Position numbers and translations under genes: made by a program
NCBI RefSeq assembly: GCF_026011715.1
Contig: NZ_BRVM01000002.1
Location: forward strand, 124,001-188,000
Direction of reading: 5' to 3'
DNA length: 64,000 nucleotides
DNA from: Cytobacillus sp. NCCP-133
Lineage (GTDB): Bacteria > Bacillota > Bacilli > Bacillales > Cytobacillaceae
Shown: piece after piece, positions 7,308 through 16,469 of the stretch
Layout: each line of letters begins with the position of its first letter
Position numbering within the stretch: position 1 is the stretch's first letter
Notes under the pieces: model-generated
The model's database searches: none
Told to the model about the DNA's origin: nothing
Seen by the model: the letters and a program-made list of their open reading frames with translations, nothing else

Positions 7308-8388
7308 GATTTGGTCTCCTTTCTTTATCTATGCCCGCTTCGAGATATTTTGCATAAAGAAGGGGAGCGGTATATAATTCTTCCCTTTTTTCAGGTTCGG
7401 TGTTTAAGATCGTCTTTCTTCCAGGCTTGGAATTGATATCAAGAATCCAGAGGGAACCATTATCGCCGATCCCAATATCAATTCCCATTTCAAATAAGGG
7501 AGGGAGTTTTTCTTCAAGTGCAGCAGGAAGTGTTTCAATAATTTCATCAAGTTCATCTCGTAAATAATTTTTTAATGAAGATGGAAAAGCAGTGATCCAG
7601 TCATCAAACCGAATATTCTTACCGCCTGCACTTAAGTTTGAAATGATGCCATCCTTTTTTCCTGTCCGGATTCCCCGTCCAATTTCGTTCCAAGTGCCTT
7701 TAGAATCCTTTTGCAATAAAATTCTAATGTCAAAGGGATGGCCATCCTTATCAGAGAGAGTGACATAAGGCTGGATAAGATACTGCCGCTTAGCAGTTAG
7801 CCTATTTAACCAGCTGATAGCCTTTTCAGTTTTTTCAAAGTGATGGGTCACCTGGGCGTCCTTTTTATCTGTTTTAACCAGTATGCCTTCGCCGGCCTTT
7901 TTAATATGGAAGATGCCCTGCCCCTGAGATCCTCTGGCTGGCTTAATAATTAGGGACTGTTCAGCTAGCAGGCTGTCAATAAACGATTGCGGGTTCGTGA
8001 AAGGCATCGTTTTCACCAAATAAGGCGAAATGTTCGTATGGGTAAGGATATCATATAATTCAAGCTTATTTGGCAAGCCGTAGCCAAGAAAACGGATATC
8101 ATCTCTTGCTTTTAGCCAATTAACAATGGACATGCATTGCTTTGAGAGGGAATCCTCACTATAAAAGCATCGATCATAGAGGATAGCGGGAACGGAAAAC
8201 TCTTTGTTTTCCCATCTCCCTATGCTTGGATTATAAAAATCGCCGTTGATTTTTTCCGAAATGGGGTTGATATCAGAAGGGACAAATCGATAGCAGGCAA
8301 TGCCGTACTTATATGCCCTTTTAGCCATTTCCAAGTAGTAAGATTTTTCGCTGCGCTTGTTTAACGTCATGATTCCGAATGAAAGCAT
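7285..8388 (-). CDS. yheC: YheC, ATP-grasp spore coat-associated protein
   Basis: A 367-residue ATP-grasp protein, the length of B. subtilis YheC. It lacks the extra N-terminal domain of the 450-residue paralogues and begins directly with LSFGIMTLNK. VPAILYDRCFY carries the family 'YDR' motif, LIIKPARGSQGQGIFHI (about 160-176) the nucleotide-binding lysine and glycine loop, DIRILLQKDSKGTW the middle strand, and EMGIDIGIGDNGSLWILDINSKPGRK the metal-binding end. It starts one base after the upstream paralogue's stop and overlaps yheD by 23 bp. Expected to act in sporulation. Confidence 0.87.
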   Translation of the reverse strand: MLSFGIMTLNKRSEKSYYLEMAKRAYKYGIACYRFVPSDINPISEKINGDFYNPSIGRWENKEFSVPAILYDRCFYSEDSLSKQCMSIVNWLKARDDIRFLGYGLPNKLELYDILTHTNISPYLVKTMPFTNPQSFIDSLLAEQSLIIKPARGSQGQGIFHIKKAGEGILVKTDKKDAQVTHHFEKTEKAISWLNRLTAKRQYLIQPYVTLSDKDGHPFDIRILLQKDSKGTWNEIGRGIRTGKKDGIISNLSAGGKNIRFDDWITAFPSSLKNYLRDELDEIIETLPAALEEKLPPLFEMGIDIGIGDNGSLWILDINSKPGRKTILNTEPEKREELYTAPLLYAKYLEAGIDKERRPNHAKTVSN

Positions 8389-8389
8389 C

Positions 8390-9778
8390 CTAGTAATCCT
8401 CCTTTAAGGGTCTGCCCGAAAATGATAAGGAAACAGCATATTCAATCAGCGCTTTGGCTGAAGGCCTTATTTTTTTACAGCTGTCTTCAAAGTTTTTGGA
8501 GGGTTTTGAATTGGCTTCAATGATCCATAGCTTTCCTTTATTATCTATGCCAATATCAATACCGAGTTCACCGATTAGACCATCGGATTTTTGACTGATT
8601 ATGGAGGCGGTTTCAACTGCTAGCTCCTTCAACAGTGCAAGCTGCTGGATGGCTGTTTTTTGATCTGACAAAAGTGAAAAAATCTTTATCGGTTTCATCA
8701 TCTCTCCGCCTCTTGCGATATTGGAAACAAATTGCTGCTCAGCAGAAACTCGGGCAACTGCCGAAGTTGCTTTCCACGTATCCTGAAAATTTTTATGGCA
8801 AAGAATACGAAAATCAAACTGTCTGTTTTTATAGGTTTGGAGGGGGATGGCCTGCTGGGCTAAAAAGGTTTTTTTCATAAGCTGGTGCTTAAACCAATGG
8901 GTGAAACGGGTATAGTTTTCAAAGAAAAGCGTTTCTTCTTTGCGGCTGCCGGATGATAATTGTGCTATAATTTCGTCCCCATTTAAGGTAGTTCGGATGA
9001 TACTGCGGCCTTGGCTGCCATGGATCGGTTTAATATATATAGACTCATGTTTAGCTAACAATTCCTTGACTGTCTGTTCATCTGCAATAACTGTATCTGG
9101 CAGATAGGGCTCCATATGGTATTCGGAATGAAGCAGCTGGTGAACTTCTTTTTTGGATAAAAAGCGGTCATTAAACATGGGGATGGTTAGGCTGCTTATA
9201 CTCTTTCTGAATGATTGGAAGGCGGTGCTGGCCTCCAGCAATCTTGAGTGAATCCGGTTATAAATTACACCTGGCAGCGGAACTTCCTTTTTTAGCCACA
9301 TACCATCCTGATGGCAGTATCCCTGTAGTTTTCCTGCTTCAAAATCTTTGAAGTGGAAGACATAAAAGTAACCTCCCAAATTCGAAACAACCTCATGCAA
9401 TTCATAGCAAAAGGCATGAATAGAGCGGAAGTCTGGTTCTTCTCCCGTATCATTTAAATCAGTCAAGAGGCCTATGACCGGCCCGAGTGTAAGGGAATGA
9501 TCTGTGTTCGAGTAGGCTGCAACAAAGTTGAGCTCTTCTATAGGCAGTAAGCATTCCTGAAATAGACGATCACTGAATAAGAACTGGTCCTTCGTCATGT
9601 TAGCCCCTTCAATGGTAATCTGAATGGAGCGCCTCCCTATATGCAGAACATGGGGGATATGCAAATCTATATTCCAGTAATGAATAAGAGAATGGCTCAT
9701 TTGGATGCGAAACAGATTTTCTTGAAACCTTTTTACCGGAATAATCGTAATAGGCAATAAAGAAACTGACATGATCAT
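8390..9778 (-). CDS. YheC/YheD-family ATP-grasp spore protein (first gene of operon)
   Basis: A 462-residue ATP-grasp protein resembling YheD in architecture: an N-terminal beta domain (1-110), a GPVIGLLTD loop, GVIYNRIHSR, IYIKPIHGSQGRSIIRT (nucleotide site, about 245-261), DFRILCHKNFQDTW, and the metal-binding ELGIDIGIDNKGKLWIIEANSKPSKN. It is first in the operon; the ATG has GAGG a few bases upstream, and there is a second in-frame ATG two codons on. No sigma-factor promoter was assigned with confidence. The glycine loop reads GSQGRS, not GSQGQG, a small departure that could affect nucleotide binding. B. subtilis has no third or fourth copy at this locus. Confidence 0.85.
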   Translation of the reverse strand: MIMSVSLLPITIIPVKRFQENLFRIQMSHSLIHYWNIDLHIPHVLHIGRRSIQITIEGANMTKDQFLFSDRLFQECLLPIEELNFVAAYSNTDHSLTLGPVIGLLTDLNDTGEEPDFRSIHAFCYELHEVVSNLGGYFYVFHFKDFEAGKLQGYCHQDGMWLKKEVPLPGVIYNRIHSRLLEASTAFQSFRKSISSLTIPMFNDRFLSKKEVHQLLHSEYHMEPYLPDTVIADEQTVKELLAKHESIYIKPIHGSQGRSIIRTTLNGDEIIAQLSSGSRKEETLFFENYTRFTHWFKHQLMKKTFLAQQAIPLQTYKNRQFDFRILCHKNFQDTWKATSAVARVSAEQQFVSNIARGGEMMKPIKIFSLLSDQKTAIQQLALLKELAVETASIISQKSDGLIGELGIDIGIDNKGKLWIIEANSKPSKNFEDSCKKIRPSAKALIEYAVSLSFSGRPLKEDY

Positions 9779-9942
9779 TCCTCATTTGCTCGTCTTTGTA
9801 TGTGCGCGTATAATGAAAAAATAGGCAAAAGCTGATACGGTATCGTATGTAACAACGCAGAAAATGGTGCAATGACGAAGCGGGGATGCTTGAGAGCAGG
9901 GGTTTTATCCCGCTATATAAATTTTTGCATGGAAGGTAGTAG

Positions 9943-11088
9943 ATGTTAATGCAGATAACAATTACAATTTTTATCATGATTATTATAGGGGCTGTCATAG
10001 GGGGATTTACCAACTCTCTAGCTATAAAAATGCTGTTTAGGCCATATAAGCCAATTTATATAAAGAATTGGAGAGTCCCATTCACTCCTGGGCTTATTCC
10101 AAAGCGAAGGGACGAGCTCGCTGCGCAAATGGGGAAAATGGTAACAGACCATTTGCTTACACCAGAAAGCATCCAGCGGAAATTTTTAAATGAAGGATTC
10201 CAAAAGGATATGACCGGTCTTGTTCAAAAGGAACTTGTGAACATGCTTGATACTGAAAAAACCCCGGAAGAGCTGCTTGCAGTTCTTGGGATTCATAATG
10301 CTCAGGTAAAAGCTGAAGGCAAGCTTAATCAGTTTGTTGAAGAGAAATATGAAGCGCTTAAGGCAAAATATCGAAGCAGACCTCTGAGAGATGTCATCTC
10401 GCCAGAAATCATTCAAAAGGCAGATGCCAAGCTCCCGATCATTTCTTCTTATATTCTGGAAAAAGGAGCCGACTATTTTTCCAGCATTGAGGGGAAGATG
10501 CGCATCCAGCGAATGGCTGATGATTTTGTCCGTGAGCGCAGCGGTGTACTCAGCAATATGCTGCAAATGTTCATGGGGAACATAAACCTTGCTGATAAGA
10601 TTCAGCCGGAAATCGTAAGGTTTTTAAAAAATGAAGGTACTGCAGACCTTATTACCACAATTCTGAAGAAAGAATGGGATAAGGTGCTTAATTGGGAAGC
10701 AGAGCGAATTGAAGAGCAATTTGAAAAAGAAAAACTTGTTAACATGATAAAGAATTTTGTTCAAAAAGCAGTCAAGCTTGAAGGCTTATTCCAAAAGCCG
10801 TTCTCTGAGCTGACCAGTTCCTTCAGAGAGAAAGTAATTGAAGAGATAGCTCCGAAAAGCGTTGAATTACTTGGCGGGTGGCTTTCCAGCCGCATTGATG
10901 TTCTCATGGAACGCCTTCACCTGGCTGAAATTGTCCGTCAGCAGGTGGAAACCTTCTCCGTTGAGAGACTTGAAGAAATGGTATTATCCATTACGAAAAG
11001 CGAACTGAAAATGATCACCTATCTGGGTGCATTGCTTGGCGGTCTGATTGGGCTTTTCCAGGGGATTCTGGTGGTTTTCATTAATTAA
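9943..11088 (+). CDS. yheB: YheB, DUF445 membrane protein
   Basis: A 381-residue DUF445 protein as in B. subtilis yheB. A TM helix at the N-terminus (about 3-24, [20 protein letters not shown]) is followed by the family signature FRPYKPIYI...[21 protein letters not shown] long, charged helical central part follows, and a closing hydrophobic helix ([21 protein letters not shown]). Both ends are in the membrane and the middle is probably in the cytoplasm or spore core side. GGAAGG lies 6 nt before the ATG. It is divergent from the yheC/yheD operon, as in B. subtilis. Function unknown. Confidence 0.9.
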   Translation: MLMQITITIFIMIIIGAVIGGFTNSLAIKMLFRPYKPIYIKNWRVPFTPGLIPKRRDELAAQMGKMVTDHLLTPESIQRKFLNEGFQKDMTGLVQKELVNMLDTEKTPEELLAVLGIHNAQVKAEGKLNQFVEEKYEALKAKYRSRPLRDVISPEIIQKADAKLPIISSYILEKGADYFSSIEGKMRIQRMADDFVRERSGVLSNMLQMFMGNINLADKIQPEIVRFLKNEGTADLITTILKKEWDKVLNWEAERIEEQFEKEKLVNMIKNFVQKAVKLEGLFQKPFSELTSSFREKVIEEIAPKSVELLGGWLSSRIDVLMERLHLAEIVRQQVETFSVERLEEMVLSITKSELKMITYLGALLGGLIGLFQGILVVFIN

Positions 11089-11205
11089 ATGGTATCGCCT
11101 CGCGTTTGCTGTCATAGTTTGTTATAGTGGAGTGGATGTTCAAAGTACGGGAAATATTGTGGTTATTATTCTCTTTTTTGAACGAGAATTGGGAGGAGTT
11201 TACAA

Positions 11206-11556
11206 ATGGCAGTAAATTTATATGATTCAGCTTATGAATTGGAAAAAGCAGTGCGTGAAAGCGATGAATACAAGGCCTTAAGACAGGCGTACGATGAGGT
11301 GAATGCAGATCCGTCTGCAAAAACCATGTTTGAAAACTTCCGTAACATCCAAATGGAACTTCAGCAAAAGCAAATGATGGGCCAGGATATTACACAGGAA
11401 GAAGTAGAGCAGGCGCAAAAAACCGTTGCGCTTGTACAGCAGCATGAGCAAATTTCCAAGCTTATGGAAGCAGAGCAGCGCATGAGCATGATGATTGCTG
11501 AAATGAACAAAATCATCATGAAGCCTCTTGAAGAGCTTTATGGAGCTGTTGAATAA
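11206..11556 (+). CDS. yheA: YheA, YlbF/YmcA-family protein
   Basis: A 116-residue, almost wholly helical protein of the YlbF/YmcA (DUF964) family. YlbF, YmcA and YaaT form the RNase-Y-associated Y-complex; YheA is a paralogue with no settled role. Seen: NLYDSAYELEKAVRESDEYKALRQAYDEV at the N-terminus, and the Q/M-rich second helix pair. The strong TTGGGAGGAG site lies 9-14 nt before the ATG. It follows yheB by about 117 bases and is terminated by a clear hairpin. Confidence 0.9.
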   Translation: MAVNLYDSAYELEKAVRESDEYKALRQAYDEVNADPSAKTMFENFRNIQMELQQKQMMGQDITQEEVEQAQKTVALVQQHEQISKLMEAEQRMSMMIAEMNKIIMKPLEELYGAVE

Positions 11557-11566
11557 ATAAGCACTT

Positions 11567-11597
11567 AAACCTCCCGTGATGAATGGCGGGAGGTTTT
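11567..11597 (+). terminator. Terminator after yheA
   Basis: AAACCTCCCG (11567-11576) pairs with CGGGAGGTTT (11587-11596), ending in four T. Confidence 0.9.
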
Positions 11598-11692
11598 CCA
11601 ATGGGAAAAAGGCTAGATGTTTACTGTATTAAACTACCTTAAGTTTGGGTACCTTTATGTTAAATAAGGTGTAAAGGAAAGAAGGTATTTAA

Positions 11693-12217
11693 ATGAAAAA
11701 AGCGATTTTTCTCGATCGTGATGGTGTATTAAATGAGGTATTGTCTGATAGAGTCAAATTCGTCAACAAACCTGAGCAGCTTTTTTTACTGGAAGGTGCG
11801 GCAGAAGCGGTTGCGGATTTAACCAAGGCTGGTTATGAGATTTTCGTTGTAACAAATCAGGGCGGCGTTGGACTTGGATTTTTAAAAGAGAAGGAATTAA
11901 AGAGAATTCATGAAAGGCTGCAAGAGCTGGTGAATGATAAAGGCGGCCAAATTAGAGAGGTAGCTTATTGCCCGCATAAGCCTAAAGCAGGATGTGAATG
12001 CCGGAAACCAAATGCAGGCATGCTGCTCGATCTTGCAAAAAGATATCAGATCAACCTAGCTAACTGCGTTATGGTAGGCGATCACGAGCGGGACATTGAG
12101 GCTGGAAAAAGAGCTGGCTGTAAAACTGTTTTTATCGGATCAGAGCCAACAAGTGCGGATATTCAGGCAGCATCACTTTTTGAGGCTGTGGAGGACATTT
12201 TGGAAATGCTTAAATAA
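11693..12217 (+). CDS. HAD-family histidinol-phosphate/heptose-bisphosphate phosphatase (GmhB type)
   Basis: A 174-residue HAD phosphatase of the GmhB/HisB-N group. The nucleophile motif FLDRDGVLN is at residues 5-13, motif II VTNQGGV near 57, the zinc-binding CPHKPKAGCECRKP loop at about 95-108 (three Cys plus His), and the acid pair in VGDHERDIEAGKRAG. The zinc loop is typical of D-glycero-D-manno-heptose-1,7-bisphosphate phosphatases and HisB-type histidinol phosphatases. With no heptose or his genes nearby, the true substrate cannot be chosen. It is a single-gene unit with an AAAGAAGG site and its own terminator. Confidence 0.82.
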   Translation: MKKAIFLDRDGVLNEVLSDRVKFVNKPEQLFLLEGAAEAVADLTKAGYEIFVVTNQGGVGLGFLKEKELKRIHERLQELVNDKGGQIREVAYCPHKPKAGCECRKPNAGMLLDLAKRYQINLANCVMVGDHERDIEAGKRAGCKTVFIGSEPTSADIQAASLFEAVEDILEMLK

Positions 12218-12227
12218 TTGAGTGAAA

Positions 12228-12256
12228 ACCGCTTCTTATTAGGGAAGCGGCTTTTT
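12228..12256 (+). terminator. Terminator after the HAD phosphatase gene
   Basis: CCGCTTC / GAAGCGG stem followed by CTTTTT. Confidence 0.88.
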
Positions 12257-12395
12257 AGATCGGACTAACGTGATTGTTACAATCCTAGCTCTAGAAAGAA
12301 GAATATAATTTAGTCATTGTTTCTTCTGGTGATTAAGGGATTCTATTTTACCAGCCTTTAATTATGACTTTACGCACAAAATCATCATCTATTCT

Positions 12396-13175
12396 TTAAA
12401 GCTCACCGTTATAAAGCTGAAGAAAGCCGAAAAACCAGGAAATATAGGCACTTGCTAATACCATAGCTATAAAAAATGCGAAAAATAGCCAATCCTTCGG
12501 TGAAACTGCGATTTTATGATAGTAATTTCTGTTTTTATCTCCAGTAAACCCTTTTGACTCCATCGCCATTGCAGTCCTCTCGGCTTTACGGATAGCCCCC
12601 GCAAGGAGAGGAACTGCATATCTCTTAAGCTCCGCAATTTTTTCCGGAAGCGACCTCGCTTTAGGTACTCCCCTAATCCGGTGAGCACTTCTGATAATCT
12701 CAAATTCTTCTTTCATCAATGGCAGAAACCGATAGCCTGCCATGATCCCGTAAGCAAGCTTTGGAGGAAGCCGGCATTGCTGCATTAAACTGAGCAGGAA
12801 TTCTGATGGCTTTGTGGTTAAAATGAACAGCAGGGATAGCGACGTAAAACTTAAAACCCTTAGTCCAAGGGAGAGGGCGCGCTGTAAGCTCTCCTCAGTC
12901 AGAATTAAAATTCCCCATGACCAAAGAATGGTTTCTCCTTCATGAGTTCTTGAAAAAATGAGAGCTGACCAAATATATATAAGAGCCATGAAGATAAACG
13001 GCGAGAAAAGCAGAATCCATCTTTTGAATGACACTTTTCCAAAAATAAACGTGGCCGCTGCTGTCACGGCTAGTGTCAGCATAGGAGTAACCGGGTCAAA
13101 GAAAACGGATAAAATCAATACGCACACGATTACAGTCAGCGCTTTTATACTTGGGTTGATATCATGTAAAAGCAA
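12396..13175 (-). CDS. ykoC: ECF transporter T component, YkoC
   Basis: A 259-residue membrane protein of the EcfT/CbiQ family, the scaffold that links the energy-coupling ATPase to the substrate-binding S component. It has five or six hydrophobic helices and the family's cytoplasmic motif (GVPKARSLPEKIAELKRYAVPLLAGAIRKAERTAMAMESKGF), including the AxRxxG-like pair that docks on the ATPases. Start is TTG at 13175, supported by AAGGAGGG six nt upstream; it overlaps ykoD by 14 bp. Last gene of ykoF-ykoE-ykoD-ykoC, a predicted uptake system for the thiamine precursor HMP, controlled by a TPP riboswitch. Confidence 0.9.
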   Translation of the reverse strand: MLLHDINPSIKALTVIVCVLILSVFFDPVTPMLTLAVTAAATFIFGKVSFKRWILLFSPFIFMALIYIWSALIFSRTHEGETILWSWGILILTEESLQRALSLGLRVLSFTSLSLLFILTTKPSEFLLSLMQQCRLPPKLAYGIMAGYRFLPLMKEEFEIIRSAHRIRGVPKARSLPEKIAELKRYAVPLLAGAIRKAERTAMAMESKGFTGDKNRNYYHKIAVSPKDWLFFAFFIAMVLASAYISWFFGFLQLYNGEL

Positions 13176-14862
13176 GTTTTTCCCTCCTTGACATGGCGCG
13201 CAATTCGTCCTTGAGTTTTTCTATATATGGAACCTTAAGGGAGGCCAGTTTCATAATTTCCTGTTCTTTCCATAATTCTGCGGGGGTTCCTTCGTATATC
13301 TTTTCTCCGTCTGAAAGGACTATTACTTTATCGGCATATGAATGTAAGATTTCCATGTCATGTGTGATCATAACGACAGAGCTGCCGCTTTGGATCTTTT
13401 CTTCCATTAATGCCATAAGCTCACGGGCCGTTTTGGCATCCTGTCCAAATGTAGGTTCATCAAGCAGCAGCAATTCCTGTTCATTAACAAGCATTGATGC
13501 AACACTAAGCCGCCGTTTTTGTCCCTGGCTTAAGGAAAAAGGATGCATGTCACCGTGATGAAGTAAGTTCACTTGCTTCAGTGTCGTTTGAACAATCTTT
13601 TGTATTTCGTTATCTGGCATATGCTGTATTTTTAGGCTGAAGGCAATTTCATCAGTGACTGTATCCGCAATTAACTGGTGTTCGGGATTTTGAAAAACAT
13701 ATCCCAATTTATTTCTTAATTCATGCTCCTTCCAGCTGGAAAGGGGGCGGTCATGGTATAAAATTTCGCCAGAGGAAGGAGAGAATAATCCAGCAAGCAG
13801 TCTGGAAAGCGTAGTTTTGCCTGACCCATTTGAACCGGAAATAGCCACAAATTCACCTTTTTTTACAGTAAAGCTGATACTTTTTAGCAATTCCTTGGGG
13901 CCTATATTAAAGGAAAGGTCTTTTGCTGACAGGATTGTCTGCTTCTCCAAGCATGTCGGTGTGTTCTTCTTATTATCTAAAAACTGAAGTGCTGAATCGG
14001 GACTTATAAGTCCAGCAATCATTTCCTCGTGGTTTAGCGGAAGCTCTTTCCCAGTGAATATTCCAGCCTTTTTGGTTAGCAGGCCCGCCTTTACTGTGTT
14101 TGGCAGCCAGATGCCCTCAGCTTGAAGTTCTTCTGCATATGTATTAAAGCAATCAGCATGGCTGCCGTTGAATAAAATTTCGCCTTCCCGGTTCAGGACT
14201 AAGCAGCGGTCGGTTAAATCAATCCAATCATCCAGCTTATGCTCAATAATTAGAAGGGATAAAGCTCGCTCATCTTTAATCCTTTTGATGATTCGGGTAA
14301 GTTCATGGCTTGAAGCGGGATCCAGATTTGCTGTCGGCTCGTCCAAAATCAGGATTTCCGGTTTTAATGACAATACACATGCAAGTGCAAGTTTTTGTTT
14401 TTGTCCTCCGGATAGAGTGTGAATTAAGGCATGCTTAAATGGCAGTAAATGAACAAGCTTCAACGCCTCGTCAATTTTACATCCGATTTCTTCGGGTGGT
14501 GTTTTCATGTTCTCAAGCCCGAATGCCAGCTCATCTTCGACTGTTGTCATGCAAAATTGGCTTTCAGGGTCCTGAAACACAATGCCAATGTGCTTATTTA
14601 TTTCACCAGGACGGAATTCCTCCAGCATTTTTCCCTTATATGAAACTGTACCTTCTAGTTCGCCATCAACAGCTTCCGGATATAATTTATTTAAGCAGAA
14701 GGCAAGTGTACTCTTTCCACAACCACTGGGGCCCAATAATAAAATGGCTTCCCCGGGATAAAGGGTGAAATCAATACTTTTAAAAACAGGTTTTTGCTCA
14801 TCTTCATGCCGGAAAGTAAGGTGTTCGCATTTTATTAAAGACTGATTACGCAGTGAAGCCAT
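13162..14862 (-). CDS. ykoD: ECF transporter double ATPase, YkoD
   Basis: A 566-residue protein with two fused ABC ATPase domains. Domain 1: GPSGCGKST, VFQDPESQFC, LSGGQKQKLALA, ILDEPTANLDP. Domain 2: GSNGSGKTT, VFQNPEHQLI, LSQGQKRRLSVA, LLLDEPTFGQD. The VFQ(D/N)PE(S/H)Q Q-loops are hallmarks of ECF ATPases. It powers the YkoE/YkoC membrane complex. The ATG at 14862 was chosen because GAAGGAG lies upstream; a longer in-frame start exists at 14895. It overlaps ykoE by 17 bp and ykoC by 14 bp, so the operon is tightly coupled. Confidence 0.92.
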   Translation of the reverse strand: MASLRNQSLIKCEHLTFRHEDEQKPVFKSIDFTLYPGEAILLLGPSGCGKSTLAFCLNKLYPEAVDGELEGTVSYKGKMLEEFRPGEINKHIGIVFQDPESQFCMTTVEDELAFGLENMKTPPEEIGCKIDEALKLVHLLPFKHALIHTLSGGQKQKLALACVLSLKPEILILDEPTANLDPASSHELTRIIKRIKDERALSLLIIEHKLDDWIDLTDRCLVLNREGEILFNGSHADCFNTYAEELQAEGIWLPNTVKAGLLTKKAGIFTGKELPLNHEEMIAGLISPDSALQFLDNKKNTPTCLEKQTILSAKDLSFNIGPKELLKSISFTVKKGEFVAISGSNGSGKTTLSRLLAGLFSPSSGEILYHDRPLSSWKEHELRNKLGYVFQNPEHQLIADTVTDEIAFSLKIQHMPDNEIQKIVQTTLKQVNLLHHGDMHPFSLSQGQKRRLSVASMLVNEQELLLLDEPTFGQDAKTARELMALMEEKIQSGSSVVMITHDMEILHSYADKVIVLSDGEKIYEGTPAELWKEQEIMKLASLKVPYIEKLKDELRAMSRREKLAFT

Positions 14863-15442
14863 TTTCAGATTTTCTCCTTCTTTGTTCTTTTCCAATAGGG
14901 AAACTGCTTAATGCTCCGGTTTTAGCGAGACTCTCGCTCAGCCATTTACCGAGCAATCCTGCAAGTAAAGCACCGCTGATCAGCCTGACGAAAAACATGG
15001 CAGTCACGTAACTTGGTGAAAGGGCTGCATAGCCGGAAATGAAGTAGCCCCAAATAAAACTTGTAACAGAGGAACCCATGCCGGCAGCAATCAGAACCCA
15101 AGTTCTGTAATTATTCCATCTGGCAGCGGCAAAAACAGCTTCAGCACCTATCCCCTGAATCATACCGGAGAGAATTAGGCGCGGGCCAACAGCATTGCCA
15201 ATCATAACTTCGATGGCTGCAGCGATGGTTTCTGATAAAAGGGCTGCACCAGGCTTTCTGATTATATAGGCCGCGATAATCGAAACAATAAACCAAATGC
15301 CAAAAATAAGATCATACCCAATTAAGCCGAACACCCCATACAGAACGTTGCCAAATTGAAGGAATACCAGGTATACAACTGCAAACACAACAGCAAGTAC
15401 AGAAAGAACAATAACCTCGCGAAGCTTCCATTTTTCGAGCAT
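14846..15442 (-). CDS. ykoE: ECF transporter S component, YkoE
   Basis: A 198-residue membrane protein with about six helices, matching YkoE, the substrate-capture (S) component of the thiamine-precursor (HMP) ECF transporter. Typical features: KLREVIVLSVLAVVFAVVYL in helix 1, AAIEVMIGNAVGPRLILSGMIQGIGAEAVFAA in the middle. It starts one base after the ykoF stop and overlaps ykoD. The basic C-terminal tail (GKEQRRRKSENG) is cytoplasmic by the positive-inside rule. Confidence 0.9.
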   Translation of the reverse strand: MLEKWKLREVIVLSVLAVVFAVVYLVFLQFGNVLYGVFGLIGYDLIFGIWFIVSIIAAYIIRKPGAALLSETIAAAIEVMIGNAVGPRLILSGMIQGIGAEAVFAAARWNNYRTWVLIAAGMGSSVTSFIWGYFISGYAALSPSYVTAMFFVRLISGALLAGLLGKWLSESLAKTGALSSFPIGKEQRRRKSENGFTA

Positions 15443-15443
15443 A

Positions 15444-16049
15444 TTATTCAGCCTCCTTTTTGGAAGGACTGTTTGCAGACATATTCACTGTCATGACGAT
15501 ATGAGTGGTGCCACCTTTTTTACAGTTTTCGAAAGAATCTTCCAGTGTTTTGAAAACAGCATGTGCATTTCCGTCTAATCTTGAAGCATAATGGACACCT
15601 TTTGTAAACGTCCCCTGATCCTTCGCGAATATGACTTGATCCATAATGACATTCATGTATGTAGGAATCCCCATTGGATAAAGGGCGAACTGTGCAGCAG
15701 CCTCCTGGTTAATTTCAGCTGCCTTTTTTTCATTCGCTCTTTCTTCATTTTCAGCAAGATAAGCGTCGCCCGCAGTATCCCCAGGGCATCCATTTGAAAA
15801 AGTGCCGTTAAAAACAACATGGTCACCATGTTTGGCTGCTTCCAGATAAATGGCTTTTACCACATCAAAAACATGAATGGAGCGTCCTCGCACACAGGTG
15901 CTCACATCATCTGTTTCCATCCATACCTTGCTGGTATCCACTTCTTTCAAAGCTGATAGAATAACATCTTCAAACCTGTCAGTCATTGGGTAAATCGAAA
16001 ATCTGCATCCTGTAATCTCACTTGTTCCGCATAAGAAATTTTCTTGCAT
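15444..16049 (-). CDS. ykoF: YkoF, thiamine/HMP-binding protein
   Basis: A 201-residue cytoplasmic protein with two tandem YkoF domains (about 10-95 and 115-195), related by ferredoxin-like repeats: CGTSEITGCRFSIYPMTDRFEDVILSALKEVD in the first, AAQFALYPMGIPTYMNVIMDQVIFAKD in the second. YkoF binds thiamine or HMP with low affinity in B. subtilis. The ATG at 16049 is chosen for the GGAGG nine nt upstream; the open frame extends much further up but that stretch is riboswitch and terminator. First gene of the ykoFEDC operon. Confidence 0.9.
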   Translation of the reverse strand: MQENFLCGTSEITGCRFSIYPMTDRFEDVILSALKEVDTSKVWMETDDVSTCVRGRSIHVFDVVKAIYLEAAKHGDHVVFNGTFSNGCPGDTAGDAYLAENEERANEKKAAEINQEAAAQFALYPMGIPTYMNVIMDQVIFAKDQGTFTKGVHYASRLDGNAHAVFKTLEDSFENCKKGGTTHIVMTVNMSANSPSKKEAE

Positions 16050-16075
16050 TTTGTCATTCCTCCAATTTTTAATAA

Positions 16076-16110
16076 AAATAAAAAACTGCATTCCCATAAG
16101 GAAATGCAGT
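16076..16110 (-). terminator. Riboswitch-controlled terminator before ykoF
   Basis: On the minus strand AACTGCATTTCC pairs with GGGAATGCAGTT, followed by TTTTATTTTTATT. It lies between the TPP aptamer and the ykoF ribosome-binding site and is the expected OFF element when TPP is bound. Confidence 0.85.
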
Positions 16111-16146
16111 TGAATGTTACCCGAAAAAAATGATAGCCCTTCACCT

Positions 16147-16232
16147 GCACTTCCCCACGCTGGTATTATCCAGATCGGGTGATAAGAGTCAGAACGGAAT
16201 GTTCTTCTCAGCCAAAAAAGCTCCCCTAGTGC
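16147..16232 (-). promoter_or_regulatory. TPP riboswitch (THI element)
   Basis: Minus-strand aptamer with the conserved pieces in order: GGGGAGC, GGCTGAGA, a short variable hairpin, CCCGATCTGGATAATACCAG and CGTGGGGAAG. The outer stem pairs GCACT with AGTGC. This is the classic thiamine-pyrophosphate sensor; TPP binding should favour the terminator at 16076-16110 and switch off ykoFEDC. Confidence 0.97.
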
Positions 16233-16263
16233 AAAAATTGATATGCAGTTTTTTGTTGACTCC

Positions 16264-16292
16264 ATCTTAATACGGAGAATACAAATTGTAAA
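16264..16292 (-). promoter_or_regulatory. Candidate sigma-A promoter of ykoFEDC
   Basis: TTTACA (16292-16287) and TAAGAT (16269-16264) on the minus strand, 17 nt apart, about 30 nt before the TPP aptamer. The -10 matches consensus at four of six positions. Confidence 0.4.
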
Positions 16293-16469
16293 TGAATAAT
16301 TTATTATTCTTTGAATTAAACAACCATTGAAAAATAGATAAACGCTGCCATTATGCAGAAAAGCATCGAGAAAAATTTCTGCGTTGTCCATGTCATGTTC
16401 TAATCCCATGCATCTCCTCATAAAAGTGTAATAGGACAATTTTACATCGAGAATAGGGGGCAAAATCAG

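Noticed and set aside
16250-16463. N-terminal extension of YkoF through the riboswitch
   Set aside because: The open frame passes through the TPP aptamer and terminator; the ribosome-binding site at 16058 gives a start at 16049 with the normal YkoF length.
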